From Polyangia bacterium (GTDB lineage: Bacteria > Myxococcota_A > Polyangia > Nannocystales > Nannocystaceae), in NCBI GenBank assembly GCA_030430565.1, contig JAUIKS010000010.1:186001-250000 (forward strand): a stretch of 64,000 nt of DNA, in the 5' to 3' direction. This document shows positions 25,604 to 34,156 of the stretch, piece by piece. Both the position numbers and the translations under genes were made by a program. The notes below the pieces were generated by a model. That model was not told the origin of the DNA, searched no databases, and saw nothing but the letters and a program-made list of their open reading frames with translations. Every line of letters begins with the position of its first letter. Positions within the stretch are counted from its first letter, which is position 1.

Positions 25604-26623
25604 ATGTTGCAAAAGACATCCTTATTCGCGGCCGTGGTCATCGCGCTGACGGCCTCCGCCTGCGGCGACAGCGACGGCGAGACCACCGCGTCGAGCTCGA
25701 CCACCGATCAGGCCACCGGCACCGACGGGGCGACGACCGGGGCGAGCGCGACGACCGGGGCCACCGGCGGCGCGACGATGGCGAGCACCACCGCCGGGCC
25801 CATGACCTCGGGGACATCTTCGTCCAGCGGCGACCCCTCCGCGGGCGACACCGCGGCGAACGGCGAGGACTGCGCGGTCAACCTCGACTGCGCCTCGCGG
25901 GTCTGCGAGAAGTTCACGACCACCGAGGTCGGGGTCTGCGTCGATCCGCCGGAGGGCGGCGCGACCCGGATCATGGGCACGGTCCGCAACCTCATCGACG
26001 GCGCGCCCTTCCCCAGCGCGGAGCTGCGCGTGCTCGCGGCCCTCGACGCGCTCAGCGACCCGACCGCCGCGACGCCGCTGTTCACCGGCACGGCCGACGG
26101 CGCCGGGGTCTACGACTTCACCAGCCCGACGCCGATCGACGCGCCGATCGGCACCATCGCGCTGCTCGTCGAGGACGGGCACTACCCGACCGCGACCGGG
26201 ATCGCCCGGCCGGTGGGCGGCAACAGCTACGGGCCCGCCGGCGATGTCTTCGATCTGTGGGTGCTGCCCGACGCGACGCTGACGGACTGGAACGGGTACC
26301 TGCAAGGCGACGACGCGCTCGCCGAGTTCGTGCCGCTGGGCGAGAAGGGCGGCGTCGTCGGCGTCGTGCGTGACTCGAGCGGCGACCCGATGGCGGGCGC
26401 GGTCGTCGAGTCGACGATCGGCGACGGGTCGGTGGCGTTGATCCGCTACCTGGCGGAGGACGGCATGTCCTTCACCAGCGACATGACCAGCTCGAACGGG
26501 CTGTTCATCCTGGTGGCGCCGCAGCTCGCCGAGGAGTTCACCGTCGCCGGGACCGACGCGGTCGGCACCGCGGGCTCGGCGGCGACGGGCGCGGTCTTCG
26601 TGATGGCGCTCAACGTCCCCTGA
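25604..26623 (+). CDS. Lipoprotein with Thr/Ser/Gly-rich tether and regulatory-like domains
   Basis: A 339-residue lipoprotein: signal peptide ending SAC (lipobox ALTASAC), then GDSDGETTASSSTTDQ and about 50 more Thr/Ser/Ala/Gly residues as a flexible stalk. A Cys-containing segment follows (NGEDCAVNLDCASRVCEKF), then two carboxypeptidase-regulatory-like beta-sandwich units: MGTVRNLIDGAPFPSAELRVL and VVGVVRDSSGDPMAGAVVES. The final part is unassigned. Such domains bind sugars or act as spacers in surface proteins. The stalk is near-identical in style to other lipoproteins in this window. Function unknown. Confidence 0.82.
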   Translation: MLQKTSLFAAVVIALTASACGDSDGETTASSSTTDQATGTDGATTGASATTGATGGATMASTTAGPMTSGTSSSSGDPSAGDTAANGEDCAVNLDCASRVCEKFTTTEVGVCVDPPEGGATRIMGTVRNLIDGAPFPSAELRVLAALDALSDPTAATPLFTGTADGAGVYDFTSPTPIDAPIGTIALLVEDGHYPTATGIARPVGGNSYGPAGDVFDLWVLPDATLTDWNGYLQGDDALAEFVPLGEKGGVVGVVRDSSGDPMAGAVVESTIGDGSVALIRYLAEDGMSFTSDMTSSNGLFILVAPQLAEEFTVAGTDAVGTAGSAATGAVFVMALNVP

Positions 26624-26652
26624 GCTCGACGCCTGTCTCGATAGTCAGGTCG

Positions 26653-27882
26653 CTACGGCCGCTCGCGGCGCTTCAGGATCTCGGCCAGGATGCGGTCGAG
26701 CGCCTGGCGCCGCGGGACGCCGCCGACGCGGTAGCCGTCGATGAGCAGCGTCGGCGTCCCGTGGACGTCGACCTTGCCCGCGAGCAAGATGTCGTCCGTC
26801 AGCTTGAGCAGCACCGAGGGGTCCTTGAGGCAGCGCTCGAAGCCCTCGCGCTCGATGCCCAGGGTCTCGGCGCGCCGCACGAGCGCCTCGTGGCCGAGGT
26901 CGCGCTGGTCGGCGAAGAGCGAGTCGGCGTACTCCCAAAATTGACCTTCTCGGCGCGCGCACTCGCTGGCGATCGCGGCCTCGCAGGCGTCGGGGTGCAG
27001 CTCTTTCTCGACCAGCGGGTTGCACTCGGGATCGAGCGGGAAGTGCACGTAGGCGAACTCGATGGGCGCGCTGCTGTGCTCGCCGTAGTCCTCGAGCTGG
27101 CGCCACGCGTTCTTGCAGAACGGGCACTGAAAGTCGCTGAACTCGACGATCGCGATCGGGTCATCGCCCGCCGGGCCGACGGTCTTGCGCGGCAGCGTCG
27201 CGCGCTTGACCGCCTGCGCGAGGTCTGGGCGCGGCGGCTTGGCGAGCAGGTTCTCGACCATCTCCGCGGCGGCGCGCTCGTCGGCCTCGGCCAGCAGATC
27301 GTGGAACCACGTGTAGGCGCTGAACAGCCCGAACAGCAGCAGCGCGAAGCCGACCCCGGTCAGCAGCCCGGGGAGCCGCGGCAGCGCGCGCAGGCCCGAG
27401 CGCGCCGCCTCCCCGAGCGTGCGGTCGAAGTCGCCGGCGGTGCTGGCGACGGCCGCCGCGACCAGCAGCCCGACGTTGAGGCCGTACCAGATCAGGCAGA
27501 ACGGGCAGAACTTCCCCTCGACCAGGGACAAGACGCCCATCAGCACCGAGCTGATCACGCTGAACAGCGCGAGCACGAGGATGAGGTCGCGCAGGACGTC
27601 GCGGGCGCGCAGCGAGCGGATCAGCGCGATGATCGCGAGCAGCGCGGTGATCGCCGCGCCCGCGCAGCCGATCACCGAGACCGGGATGCCGAGCAGCGCG
27701 CCGAATCGACCGCCGGTGACGGCGCAGCCCGTCTCGGCGAGCGTGTGGCAGAATTTCTGGATGCTGCCGCCGCCGCCGAGCTCCAAGTCGATGTGCACCA
27801 TCGACAGGTAGAGGCCGTCGGCGACCGCGAGCAGGCTGAAGGCGAGCGCCGCGAGCAGCGCCAGGATTCGTCGCGGGATCAT
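26653..27882 (-). CDS. VKOR-thioredoxin (DsbA-like) fusion for disulfide formation
   Basis: A 409-residue inner-membrane enzyme. The N-terminal half (about 1-190) has four to five hydrophobic segments with the bacterial VKOR cysteines: a loop pair in KFCHTLAETGC and the active C-P-F-C in EGKFCPFCLIWYGL. The C-terminal half, on the periplasmic side, is a DsbA/thioredoxin domain with EFSDFQCPFCKNAW and the cis-Pro loop VHGTPTLLIDGYRV. Electrons would pass from substrate thiols to DsbA, to VKOR, to quinone. This single-chain arrangement is known in actinobacteria and others. It would support the many Cys-rich secreted proteins encoded here. Confidence 0.95.
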   Translation of the reverse strand: MIPRRILALLAALAFSLLAVADGLYLSMVHIDLELGGGGSIQKFCHTLAETGCAVTGGRFGALLGIPVSVIGCAGAAITALLAIIALIRSLRARDVLRDLILVLALFSVISSVLMGVLSLVEGKFCPFCLIWYGLNVGLLVAAAVASTAGDFDRTLGEAARSGLRALPRLPGLLTGVGFALLLFGLFSAYTWFHDLLAEADERAAAEMVENLLAKPPRPDLAQAVKRATLPRKTVGPAGDDPIAIVEFSDFQCPFCKNAWRQLEDYGEHSSAPIEFAYVHFPLDPECNPLVEKELHPDACEAAIASECARREGQFWEYADSLFADQRDLGHEALVRRAETLGIEREGFERCLKDPSVLLKLTDDILLAGKVDVHGTPTLLIDGYRVGGVPRRQALDRILAEILKRRERP

Positions 27883-27938
27883 GGTTCGCGTCTACGGTAG
27901 CACGGGGTCTCGAGGCGTCAGCGACGTCAGCGGGCGAC

Positions 27939-28220
27939 TCAGCAGCAGACCGAGCCCTCGACGCCGATCGGCCCGCCGGGCTCCGCGACGATCGTCGCGA
28001 TCGGCGGCTCGCCGGTCCCCGGGCAGACGTAGTCGGGGCGATGGATCGCGCCGTCGCCGATGTCCCCGACGACCGTGTGACCCTGGGCCTCGCAGTCCTT
28101 CGCGGTCAGCTCCGCCTTCGCGGGTCCGGGCTCGGCGGGCTCGGGTCCAGCCGGTTTATTTGTGCAGGCGGGGAGCAGGAGCGCGAGCGCGAGCGCGGCG
28201 AGAGGGAGTCTGGTCTCCAT
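27939..28220 (-). CDS. Small lipoprotein, 93 residues
   Basis: ATG 28220 gives a signal peptide METRLPLAALALALLLPAC with lipobox LLPAC, a Pro/Glu-rich stretch and a compact domain with four further cysteines: D-C-E near residue 43, V-C-P near 66 and a terminal C-C. These may form disulfides made by the neighbouring VKOR-DsbA enzyme 57 bases downstream. A GDGAIHRPDYVCPGTGEPPI segment looks like the Asp/Tyr/Cys region of some peptidase-inhibitor-like (I78) domains, with an initial D-C, but I cannot confirm it. Confidence 0.7.
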   Translation of the reverse strand: METRLPLAALALALLLPACTNKPAGPEPAEPGPAKAELTAKDCEAQGHTVVGDIGDGAIHRPDYVCPGTGEPPIATIVAEPGGPIGVEGSVCC

Positions 28221-28273
28221 GGCGGCGGAGCATACTCCACCGCGCGCGCGCTCGCGTCGCCGCGCGAAGCTGC

Positions 28274-29569
28274 TCAGGGCGGCATCGGGTCGGGCTCGTC
28301 CGCTTTGCAGTCGTCGGGCGGCATCCCGTCGATCCACGCGCGCATCAGCCCGATGCCGTCCTCGTGCACGAGGCTGCGCCCGATCAGCGGCATCATCGCG
28401 CCGAGGTCGAGGGTCTCGCTGCGGTACACCAGGATCGAGGCCTCGGCGTCGCCGGGCACGATGTCGTACTCGCGGTTCTCGCCGCCCTTGCCGGCCGAGC
28501 CGGGCTTTTTGCAGATCCCGAGGTGAAACGGGTCCTCGTTGTCCCAGTTGACGAACAGCTGCGAGGAGATGCCGTTGACGCCGCGCGGGTTGTGGCAGTA
28601 GGCGCAGTTGATGTCGAGGTAGTCGCGCGTCGCCGCCGTGATTTCCTCGTAGCTCATCGACTCGATCGGCGTGTCCGCGAGCTCGCGGTGGTCCCAGGCC
28701 GCGGGGATCGAGTCGATCGCCGGCGCGCCCTCGAGCCAGCCCGCGTCCTGGAAGTGCGCGATCTGGTTGACCGGACCGTCGCCGAAGTCATACGCGCGGT
28801 TGAGGTAGCGCGGGCGCGGGCCGATCGCGGTCATCACGGTCTCGCCCATCTCGTCCTTGATCTCGTGGCACTCCTGACACTGATTCTTCTGCGGGATCAG
28901 GTAGGTCGCCTCGCGCATGATCCCGTCGGGGCCGATGAACTCGATCGGCCGGATCTCGCCCTGGACCGTGAGCACGGCGTCGCCGAGCTCATGGTCCCAG
29001 ACGTACGGGTAGGCCTTCCACTCCTCGGGGTAGCGGACCAGCGCGCGGGTCTCGATCAGGTCGAGGTTCACGTCGGGCTCGCGCATGTCCGCGGCGAACA
29101 CGAAGGACTTGAGGATGATGGTGCCGACCGGGAAGTCGATGACCTCGTTGTCGCGGTAGGTCGCGGTCGCGCCGGGCGGGATGTAGATCGCGCGGCGCTT
29201 GAGCGCGAAGTCGCTGAACAGCACCGTGTTGAGCTCGTAGGGGTAGACGTTCTCCTTGTAGGAGAACTGATCGCCTGTCCACTCGAGCAGGCACATCTCC
29301 GAGAGCAGCTGCGGGGCGCCCAGCTCGAAGTCGACGCCTTGGAACTCGCAGCCGAGCTCGGGCTCTCCGGTCGAGCTGCCCGTCGCGGTCGTGGTGCTCG
29401 ACGCGCCGGCGCTCGCGTCGTCGGTCGTCGTCGAGGTTGAGGTCTCGGGGGCGCCGGTCGTCGGGCCCTCGCTCGTGCCGTCATCGCTGTCGCCGCACGC
29501 GACGAGGTTGAGGGACAGCGCGAGCGCGGCGACGGCCGCGCCCGTGGTGCGCGCGATTGAATTTTTCAT
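28274..29569 (-). CDS. Diheme c-type cytochrome lipoprotein, SO2930/HNE_0200 family (TIGR03806-like)
   Basis: A 431-residue lipoprotein: lipobox NLVAC, Cys then GDSDDGTSEGPTTG and a Thr/Ser-rich stalk. The mature part has two heme c motifs, C-Q-E-C-H and C-A-Y-C-H, and the family landmarks LLEWTGDQFSYKENVYPYELNTVLFSDFALKRR, IYIPPG, FPVGTIILKSF, and LYLIPQKNQC-type segments. It matches, from memory, the family always found beside a parallel beta-helix partner (TIGR03805), which is indeed the next gene upstream (six bases away). Function of the pair is not known; electron transfer or surface redox is inferred. Confidence 0.85.
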   Translation of the reverse strand: MKNSIARTTGAAVAALALSLNLVACGDSDDGTSEGPTTGAPETSTSTTTDDASAGASSTTTATGSSTGEPELGCEFQGVDFELGAPQLLSEMCLLEWTGDQFSYKENVYPYELNTVLFSDFALKRRAIYIPPGATATYRDNEVIDFPVGTIILKSFVFAADMREPDVNLDLIETRALVRYPEEWKAYPYVWDHELGDAVLTVQGEIRPIEFIGPDGIMREATYLIPQKNQCQECHEIKDEMGETVMTAIGPRPRYLNRAYDFGDGPVNQIAHFQDAGWLEGAPAIDSIPAAWDHRELADTPIESMSYEEITAATRDYLDINCAYCHNPRGVNGISSQLFVNWDNEDPFHLGICKKPGSAGKGGENREYDIVPGDAEASILVYRSETLDLGAMMPLIGRSLVHEDGIGLMRAWIDGMPPDDCKADEPDPMPP

Positions 29570-29575
29570 GCCGGC

Positions 29576-31165
29576 TTATTCCATGTCCGGGGGCGTCAGC
29601 GGGCCCATGGTGAACGACTGGCAGTCAAAGGGCGTGAACGGATCCGCCGGCCGGAACAGGTTCGCGATGTCGAAGGGGGGGTTTTGGGTCTCTTCGGCGT
29701 TGAGGCTCACGAAGGTCGCGCCCGTGCTCCCGAACAGGCAGATGTGGTTGTCGTTCGAGTTCATCGCCGCGTCGGTCGGGTGGTGCGCGCTCTCCTCGAT
29801 GGTGTCGTAGAGCACGTTGTCGATGGGCAGGTTGTCGGCGTAGAGCAGCTGGAGCAGCACGCCGAACTCCTGATCGACCGTCGACTTGAAGGGGTCCATG
29901 CCGCTGCCCGTGTGCGAGTTCCCGTGCACCACGACGTTGTTGGTCTGGTAGTTGTAGAGCACGCCGTCGCCCATCGGCAGCTCGGTTTTGTCAATGTCGC
30001 CGACGAGCTCGTCAAGGCTGATCGCCCACTTCTCCGCGTCGCCCTCGATGATCAGGCCGCTGAGGATCGCGATGTCGCCGGTGCCGTTGTTCTCGTAGGT
30101 GTTGTCGTAGATCTCGAGGCGGCGCGAGGCCATCGCGAAGGTGCCGGTGCCCGGCGGGATCTGCTTGACGGTGCCGCCGGGCGCGAAGTTCACCCGGTTG
30201 TTGTTGATGATCATGTTGTCGTGGATCGCGACGTCGTGCCCGACGATCGGGTTGCCGGGGAGGTCGAAGATCAGCAGGCCGCCGGTGTTGTCCTCGGCGA
30301 GGTTGCCGTAGACGTCGGCGTACTGGGTGTTCTCGATCTCGATGCCGGCGACGTTGCCCTTGGCGACGTTGTTGCGGACGATCGCGTGGGCGCACTGGCC
30401 GACGTAGATGCCCGCGTCCGAGGAGTTGTAGGCCTCGGAGTCCTCGATTAGCACGCGCGTGACCTTGACCGGGTAGATGCCGTAGGCGCCGTTCTCAGAG
30501 TCGCCGATGTTGCGCCAGGTGACGCGCACGCGCTGGATCGTGACGTTGTTGGAGTCTTCGATGCGCAGGCCGTCTTTCTTGGCGTCGACGATCGCGAGGT
30601 CGCGGACCGTGGTGTTGTCGCCCACGATGTCGAGGCCGTTGGACTGGGTCTCCTGGGTTTCGAAGTCGAGCGTGCTGCCCTGCTCGAAGTCCCCCTCGAC
30701 GCCGATGCCCTGGCCGCAGACCGTGATGTCGTCGGCGCGGATCGTCACCTGGTTGTCGAGCACGAAGGTCCCTAGGCCGAGGACCAGCGCGCCGCCGTCC
30801 TCGAGCGAGTTGGCGGCGATCTGCAGACCCTCGACGTCGTCCGACGTGACCTCGAAGCACTGGCCGTCGAACTCGGCGCAGCTGCAGCTGGGGAAGTCAG
30901 CGCCGCTGGTGCCGGTGGTGCCGCTCGTGCTGGTGCCGCCGCCCGCGGTCGTGCCGTCGGTGCCCGCGGTCGCGCCGTCGGTGCCCGCGGTCGTGCTGCC
31001 GTCGTCGGTCTCGCCCGACGTGCTCGTGGTCGCGTCGGTCTCGCTCGTGCCGCCGTCGTCACCGCTGCACGCGGTGAGCGGGAGGGCCAGCGGGATCGCC
31101 AGCGCGAGCAGGAGCGCGGTGGAGCGGTTGTGAAGTAATCCGTAGGTGAGTTGCATGTCGAACAT
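29576..31165 (-). CDS. Parallel beta-helix lipoprotein (TIGR03805-like), partner of the diheme cytochrome
   Basis: A 529-residue lipoprotein. Lipobox PLTAC; then GDDGGTSETDATTS and a long Thr/Ser/Gly stalk; then a right-handed parallel beta-helix. Turns of about 22 residues are visible, such as NGLDIVGDNTTVRDLAIVD, DGLRIEDSNNVTIQRVRV, AGIYVGQCAHAIVRNNVAKG and AGIEIENTQYADVYGNLAED. This fold often cleaves or binds polysaccharide. Start: ATG 31165 has a G-rich ribosome site about 10 bases upstream; ATG 31156 is possible. It is co-transcribed with the diheme cytochrome (gap of six bases). The pair, known from several bacteria, has no established function. Confidence 0.85.
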   Translation of the reverse strand: MFDMQLTYGLLHNRSTALLLALAIPLALPLTACSGDDGGTSETDATTSTSGETDDGSTTAGTDGATAGTDGTTAGGGTSTSGTTGTSGADFPSCSCAEFDGQCFEVTSDDVEGLQIAANSLEDGGALVLGLGTFVLDNQVTIRADDITVCGQGIGVEGDFEQGSTLDFETQETQSNGLDIVGDNTTVRDLAIVDAKKDGLRIEDSNNVTIQRVRVTWRNIGDSENGAYGIYPVKVTRVLIEDSEAYNSSDAGIYVGQCAHAIVRNNVAKGNVAGIEIENTQYADVYGNLAEDNTGGLLIFDLPGNPIVGHDVAIHDNMIINNNRVNFAPGGTVKQIPPGTGTFAMASRRLEIYDNTYENNGTGDIAILSGLIIEGDAEKWAISLDELVGDIDKTELPMGDGVLYNYQTNNVVVHGNSHTGSGMDPFKSTVDQEFGVLLQLLYADNLPIDNVLYDTIEESAHHPTDAAMNSNDNHICLFGSTGATFVSLNAEETQNPPFDIANLFRPADPFTPFDCQSFTMGPLTPPDME

Positions 31166-31412
31166 TCTCGGTGGACCCCCCGACAGTTTACCCGACGATG
31201 GGCTCGCGCTCGCTCGAGCTCCTCCGCCGCGCCCGTCGAGCACGGCGTCCCCGACGCTCGTTGAGCGCGGGCGCCAGGGGTCTCGCGCCGGAGTTTGCGC
31301 CGGCGGAATCTTCGTCACGAGAGTTGGCACGCGGTGGCGTTTCTCGAGGCGCGGGGTCGCCCGAGCGGCCGCCGCGTCAGATCGCGGCGCTGGTGCCGGT
31401 ACCGTGGGGCAC

Positions 31413-32123
31413 ATGATTCGTCGGTCTTTTCTCGCCGCGCTCACGTGCGCGGCGATCATCACGTGCGTCGGCTGCTCTGGCTCAACCACTCCCGAGGCGG
31501 GCCCCCACCCGAACCCGAGCGTTTTTGAACTCGCCGTCGTCGATCACGAGACGCCCTTCGGCGACGCCGCCGCGCCCTACGTGCAGGCCTTGGCCGGCGC
31601 GGGGAAGCTGCCGGTCGCCGGCGTCGAGCTCGTCAAGCTCCCGAGCTACGGGCGCGAGGGTCATCACGTGGTCGACGGCGCGACGATCGCGGTGGCGAGG
31701 GAGCGGGCGACGCTCGAGCGGGCGTTCGACGAGCTCCCCGAGGCGTGGCGGCTGCCGCCCTCGCACGCGCTGCGCTACGGGCAAAAACCATGGCGTGACG
31801 GCGAGCTGCTGTGGGGCGTCTACGTGGTCAAGTCCGAGGCGATCGTCAACGCGAACGATGTCGCGGAGGTCGAGCTCGCGGACACGAGCAGCGGCGCGAT
31901 GGGCGTGCAGCTCACGCTGACCCGCGAGGGCGGCCAGCGCTTCGCCGAGGTCTCGGGCGCGAACATCGGGCGCAAGCTCGCGATCGTGCTCGACGGCGAG
32001 GTGCTCTCGGATCCGGTCGTCCACGAGGCGATCACGGGCGGGACGGTCATGGTCACGGTCCCGGGGGGCGAGGCGGAGCACGCCGCGCTGGCGAACACGC
32101 TGCGTGCCAAGCTCGCGCGCTAG
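31413..32123 (+). CDS. Lipoprotein with SecD-type P1 head domain
   Basis: A 236-residue lipoprotein (lipobox ITCVGC, Cys about 21). The mature protein resembles the SecDF periplasmic P1 region: a base-like segment (VYVVKSEAIVNANDVAEVELADTSSG) and then the head signature MGVQLTLTREGGQRFAEVSG, GRKLAIVLDGEVLSDPVVHEAITGG. The lysine/alanine/leucine strand pattern VQLTLT...LAIVLDG matches SecD closely, but there are no membrane segments, only a lipid anchor. Such SecD-head lipoproteins may assist folding at the outer membrane. The gene is divergent from the beta-helix gene. Confidence 0.82.
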   Translation: MIRRSFLAALTCAAIITCVGCSGSTTPEAGPHPNPSVFELAVVDHETPFGDAAAPYVQALAGAGKLPVAGVELVKLPSYGREGHHVVDGATIAVARERATLERAFDELPEAWRLPPSHALRYGQKPWRDGELLWGVYVVKSEAIVNANDVAEVELADTSSGAMGVQLTLTREGGQRFAEVSGANIGRKLAIVLDGEVLSDPVVHEAITGGTVMVTVPGGEAEHAALANTLRAKLAR

Positions 32124-32179
32124 CGGTCCGGCGCGAGCGGGCTCGGTGGCCGGCTACGCGGTCCTGTTATGTTCGTCGT

Positions 32180-33640
32180 ATGATCTTGAACCTAATTAAC
32201 CCACGCGTATGGATCTTGACGCTGCCGGCCTCGCTGCTCGCGCTCGCGGGCGCGGGCTGTGGCGACAGCGGGCCGGGCGAGACGACCGCCTCGACGTCAG
32301 GGGAGTCGGAGAGCGAGCCCACGAGCGAGACCGAGACCGGCGGGATGACGGAGCCCACGACCGCGGGGCCGACCACGACCGCGTCGATGACGGAGCCGAC
32401 CACCGTGGGCCCGACCACCGAGCCGACGACGAGCGCGACGACCGAGCCGGCGATCTGCGGCAACGCGGTGCTGGAGGCCGGGGAGCAGTGCGACGACGGC
32501 AACGACGTCGAGGGCGACGGCTGCGAGTCCGACTGCACGCTGTCGCCGGGGGACGCCTACTGGACGCGCACGCACGACGAGAGCGGCGCGATCGATGAGG
32601 GCGTGGGCGTGGCGACCGACGGCGTCGGCAACGTGTACGTGGTCGCCAACGTCGAGGACGACATCAACCAGCAGGACATCTGGATCCGCAAGTACGACCC
32701 CACCGGCGTCAGCCTGTGGACCCAGCAGTACGACGGCGGCGCCGGCTCGATCGACAGCGTGGCCGCGGTCACCAGCGACGACGCGGGCTTCATGATCGCG
32801 GTCGGGCGGCAGTCGACCGACGGCATGGGCAGCGACTTCTGGCTCAGCCAGTGCGACCCGCAGGGGCAGATCCTGTGGGCCTTCACGGACCCGGGGCCGA
32901 TCTCGGGGAGCGACATCACGATGCTCGGGAGCGACTTCGTGGTGACCGGCAGCATCAAGCAGAACAACGACGACAACGCGTGGATCCGTCGCTACGACGG
33001 CGGCGGCAGCGAGATCTGGACGCGCGTGTTCGAAGGCGCCGACGACGGCCCGGACGTCGCCTCGAGCGTCGCGGTCGACGGCGCCGGCAACATCCTCGTC
33101 GCCGGCAGGACGTTCACCATGGCGGCGAGCTTCAACATCTGGATCCGCCGCTACGACCCCGACGGTATGGTCGATTGGACAGTCGAGCTCGACGGGCCGG
33201 TCGGCGGGGTCGACTGGGCCAACGGGATCGCGCACGATCCGGTGAGCGGCGAGATCGCGGCCGTCGGCCGGGTCGACGGCGCGGGCGACTCGGTCGACAT
33301 CTGGATCGGCAAGTTCGACGGGGACGGCGCGCAGCTGTGGGAGGTCATCCACGACGACAGCGGCGAGACGGACCTCGCCCACGATGTCGCGATCGACAGC
33401 GCCGGCAACATCGTCGTCGTCGGCCAGAGCGAATTCGGCGGGCAGGACGACATCTGGATCGGCAAGTACAGCGGCGCCGGCGATGAGCTGTGGATCGAGT
33501 CCTACGGGCACGAGGCGGGCGAGGAGGACGTCGCGCGCGCGGTCGCGGTCGACCCCTTCGACGACATCGTGACCGTCGGGCACGAGACCCTGATCGCGTC
33601 CTTCAATAGCGACGTGTGGGTCAACAAGCGCGAGCCCTGA
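32180..33640 (+). CDS. Lipoprotein with Thr-rich stalk, DUF4215-like motif and propeller repeats
   Basis: A 486-residue lipoprotein (lipobox GAGC then GDSGPGETTAS). After a stalk of Thr/Pro/Glu repeats (MTEPTT, VGPTTEPTTS) comes a Cys-rich DUF4215-like unit, CGNAVLEAGEQCDDGNDVEGDGCESDC, typical of myxobacterial surface proteins. The rest is about six repeats of the same kind as the 12174-13466 protein: V-A-T-D-G-V-G-N-V-Y-V-V-A..QDIWIRKYDPTG..LWTQQYDG. Each ends in IWIRK/IGK strands, giving a likely beta-propeller. Probably surface adhesion or ligand recognition; function is not established. Confidence 0.85.
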   Translation: MILNLINPRVWILTLPASLLALAGAGCGDSGPGETTASTSGESESEPTSETETGGMTEPTTAGPTTTASMTEPTTVGPTTEPTTSATTEPAICGNAVLEAGEQCDDGNDVEGDGCESDCTLSPGDAYWTRTHDESGAIDEGVGVATDGVGNVYVVANVEDDINQQDIWIRKYDPTGVSLWTQQYDGGAGSIDSVAAVTSDDAGFMIAVGRQSTDGMGSDFWLSQCDPQGQILWAFTDPGPISGSDITMLGSDFVVTGSIKQNNDDNAWIRRYDGGGSEIWTRVFEGADDGPDVASSVAVDGAGNILVAGRTFTMAASFNIWIRRYDPDGMVDWTVELDGPVGGVDWANGIAHDPVSGEIAAVGRVDGAGDSVDIWIGKFDGDGAQLWEVIHDDSGETDLAHDVAIDSAGNIVVVGQSEFGGQDDIWIGKYSGAGDELWIESYGHEAGEEDVARAVAVDPFDDIVTVGHETLIASFNSDVWVNKREP

Positions 33641-33661
33641 GACGTCGCGCCGCGCGTTCCT

Positions 33662-34156
33662 TCAGCGATCGGGCGTAAAGAACGTCCAGAGCCGCTGCTC
33701 GCGGTCGCGCGCGCGGTAGCGCCGGCGACCGTCGGGGCCTCGGCCGGGCGGCGCGTCGATCGTCGCCCCGGCCGCGCGCGCGCGGGCGTGGTGGGCGTCG
33801 AGCTCGCGGACCGGGTAGCGCAGCCGCGCGCGCTGCCCGGCGCCCGTGGGGACGAGCGCGCCGGGGCTCGGCGTCAGCAGCAGCGGCGCGTCTTCGAGGA
33901 CGAGCTCGGCCTGCAGCAGGCCGCCGCGCGCGGAGAGCAGGCGCCCGCGCTCGCGGAAGCCGAACACCTCGACGTAGAACTCGAGCGCCGCCTCGGCGTC
34001 GGCGCAGCACAGGTACGGGATGGCGTGGCGCGAAGACAGGAGCTGGGAGTGTAGTTCGTCTCGCGAGTCGTCTCGCGGATGGTCTCGTGGGTGGTCTCGC
34101 GCGTGCGCCCGCGAGTTGCGGCGCGCGGGCGCGTGCACGATGCTCGGCGCGGACAT
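33662..34156 (-). CDS. Glyoxalase/VOC-family protein
   Basis: A 164-residue or shorter protein with a vicinal-oxygen-chelate fold: AIPYLCCADAEAALEFYVEVFGFRERGRL, GGLLQAELVLEDAPLLLTPSP, AHHARARAAGATID and the closing RRYRARDREQRLWTFF. These match PhnB/Glo_EDI_BRP type proteins (the final R-D-P-x-G-x-x-W-x-F is here RDREQRLWTF). The start is uncertain: ATG 34156 or GTG 34138; residues before the domain are RDHPRDHPRDDSRD, an odd repeat. Both starts overlap the beginning of the opposite-strand SDR gene. Ligand or activity cannot be deduced. Confidence 0.68.
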   Translation of the reverse strand: MSAPSIVHAPARRNSRAHARDHPRDHPRDDSRDELHSQLLSSRHAIPYLCCADAEAALEFYVEVFGFRERGRLLSARGGLLQAELVLEDAPLLLTPSPGALVPTGAGQRARLRYPVRELDAHHARARAAGATIDAPPGRGPDGRRRYRARDREQRLWTFFTPDR

